16,461 nucleotides of DNA, taken from positions 1-16,461 of the forward strand of contig JAACDT010000099.1 of NCBI GenBank assembly GCA_009936885.1, read 5' to 3'. Made by a program: the position numbers and the translations under genes. Origin of the DNA: Alphaproteobacteria bacterium (GTDB lineage: Bacteria; Pseudomonadota; Alphaproteobacteria; Puniceispirillales; Puniceispirillaceae). The notes under the pieces are model-generated. The model saw nothing but the letters and a program-made list of their open reading frames with translations, searched no databases and was not told the DNA's origin. Of the stretch, positions 16,385 to 16,461 are shown piece by piece (the stretch's first letter is position 1; each line of letters begins with the position of its first letter).

Positions 16385-16461
16385 TTTGCCGTAAAGCCCC
16401 CATCAACCATTAAAATCTGTCCAGTGACATAACGCGATGCATCAGAGCATAAGAATAAGAT
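16381..16461 (-). CDS. Short-chain dehydrogenase/reductase, C-terminal end only
   Basis: The last 26 codons and a TGA stop of a gene that runs off the right edge. The visible residues include SDASRYVTGQ followed by ILMVDGGF, the classical SDR C-terminal signature (serine/alanine-rich turn, TGQ, then VDGG-F/Y) of FabG-like NAD(P)-dependent oxidoreductases. Its stop overlaps the start of the zinc alcohol dehydrogenase by four bases, so it belongs to the same transcript and is probably co-translated. The catalytic YxxxK region lies outside the window, so its substrate cannot be judged; in this operon a DHPS or sulfolactate dehydrogenase role is plausible. Confidence 0.85.
   Translation of the reverse strand: MLFLCSDASRYVTGQILMVDGGFTAK

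Noticed and set aside
8019..16461. Functional link of GOGAT with sulfonate use (cysteate transamination feeding ComC)
   Set aside because: gltDB is in a separate transcription unit about 2.4 kb from the nearest suy-operon gene, with uppP and the NDUFA9-like gene between, and no cysteate aminotransferase is present.

Overview
The window looks like chromosome of a free-living, probably marine, alphaproteobacterium. Three things support this: AT-rich coding sequence (roughly 40 % GC by eye), a neighbouring uppP and NDUFA9-type NAD(P)-binding gene as seen in many Alphaproteobacteria, and an organosulfonate-degrading operon typical of marine heterotrophs. SAR116-like bacteria would fit, but the lineage is inference. 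Fourteen protein genes are seen, one cut by the right edge. Twelve lie on the minus strand; only the alpha/beta hydrolase and uppP lie on the plus strand. There are no rRNA or tRNA genes, CRISPR arrays, insertion sequences or phage genes.

Layout, left to right. (1) 29-1216 (-) is a GT4 glycosyltransferase, divergent from 1379-2173 (+), an alpha/beta hydrolase. (2) 2178-9458 (-) is a run transcribed gltD, gltB, a GNAT acetyltransferase, then a GST-family protein. gltD and gltB form NADPH-dependent glutamate synthase (GOGAT), the main ammonium-assimilation enzyme with glutamine synthetase. (3) 9459-9862 is the divergent control region between gltD and uppP. It holds a perfect 13-bp palindrome, a candidate promoter and four tandem 11-bp repeats. 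(4) 9863-10699 (+) is uppP, which recycles undecaprenyl diphosphate. It converges with 10696-11643 (-), an NDUFA9-like NAD(P)-binding protein; their stop codons share one CTAG. (5) 11644-11857 is non-coding, with about four degenerate 15-bp tandem repeats. (6) 11858 to the right edge (-) is a tight operon transcribed SDR dehydrogenase (partial), zinc alcohol dehydrogenase, suyA, suyB, a ComC-type Ldh2 dehydrogenase, then a COG2855 membrane exporter.

The most interesting part is block 6. SuyAB is (R)-3-sulfolactate sulfo-lyase, giving pyruvate and sulfite. The ComC-type enzyme would interconvert sulfopyruvate and (R)-sulfolactate, and the COG2855 protein is the expected sulfite/sulfate exporter. 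The two upstream dehydrogenases would feed the pathway, either by oxidising or epimerising 2,3-dihydroxypropane-1-sulfonate (DHPS) or by replacing the usual (S)-sulfolactate dehydrogenase. Their exact substrates cannot be read from the sequence. ATGA overlaps at two junctions and very short gaps elsewhere suggest co-translation. Between suyB and comC, a strong Shine-Dalgarno sequence is separated from a TTG start by a 7-bp stem-loop that could bring the two to normal spacing, an unusual translational arrangement.
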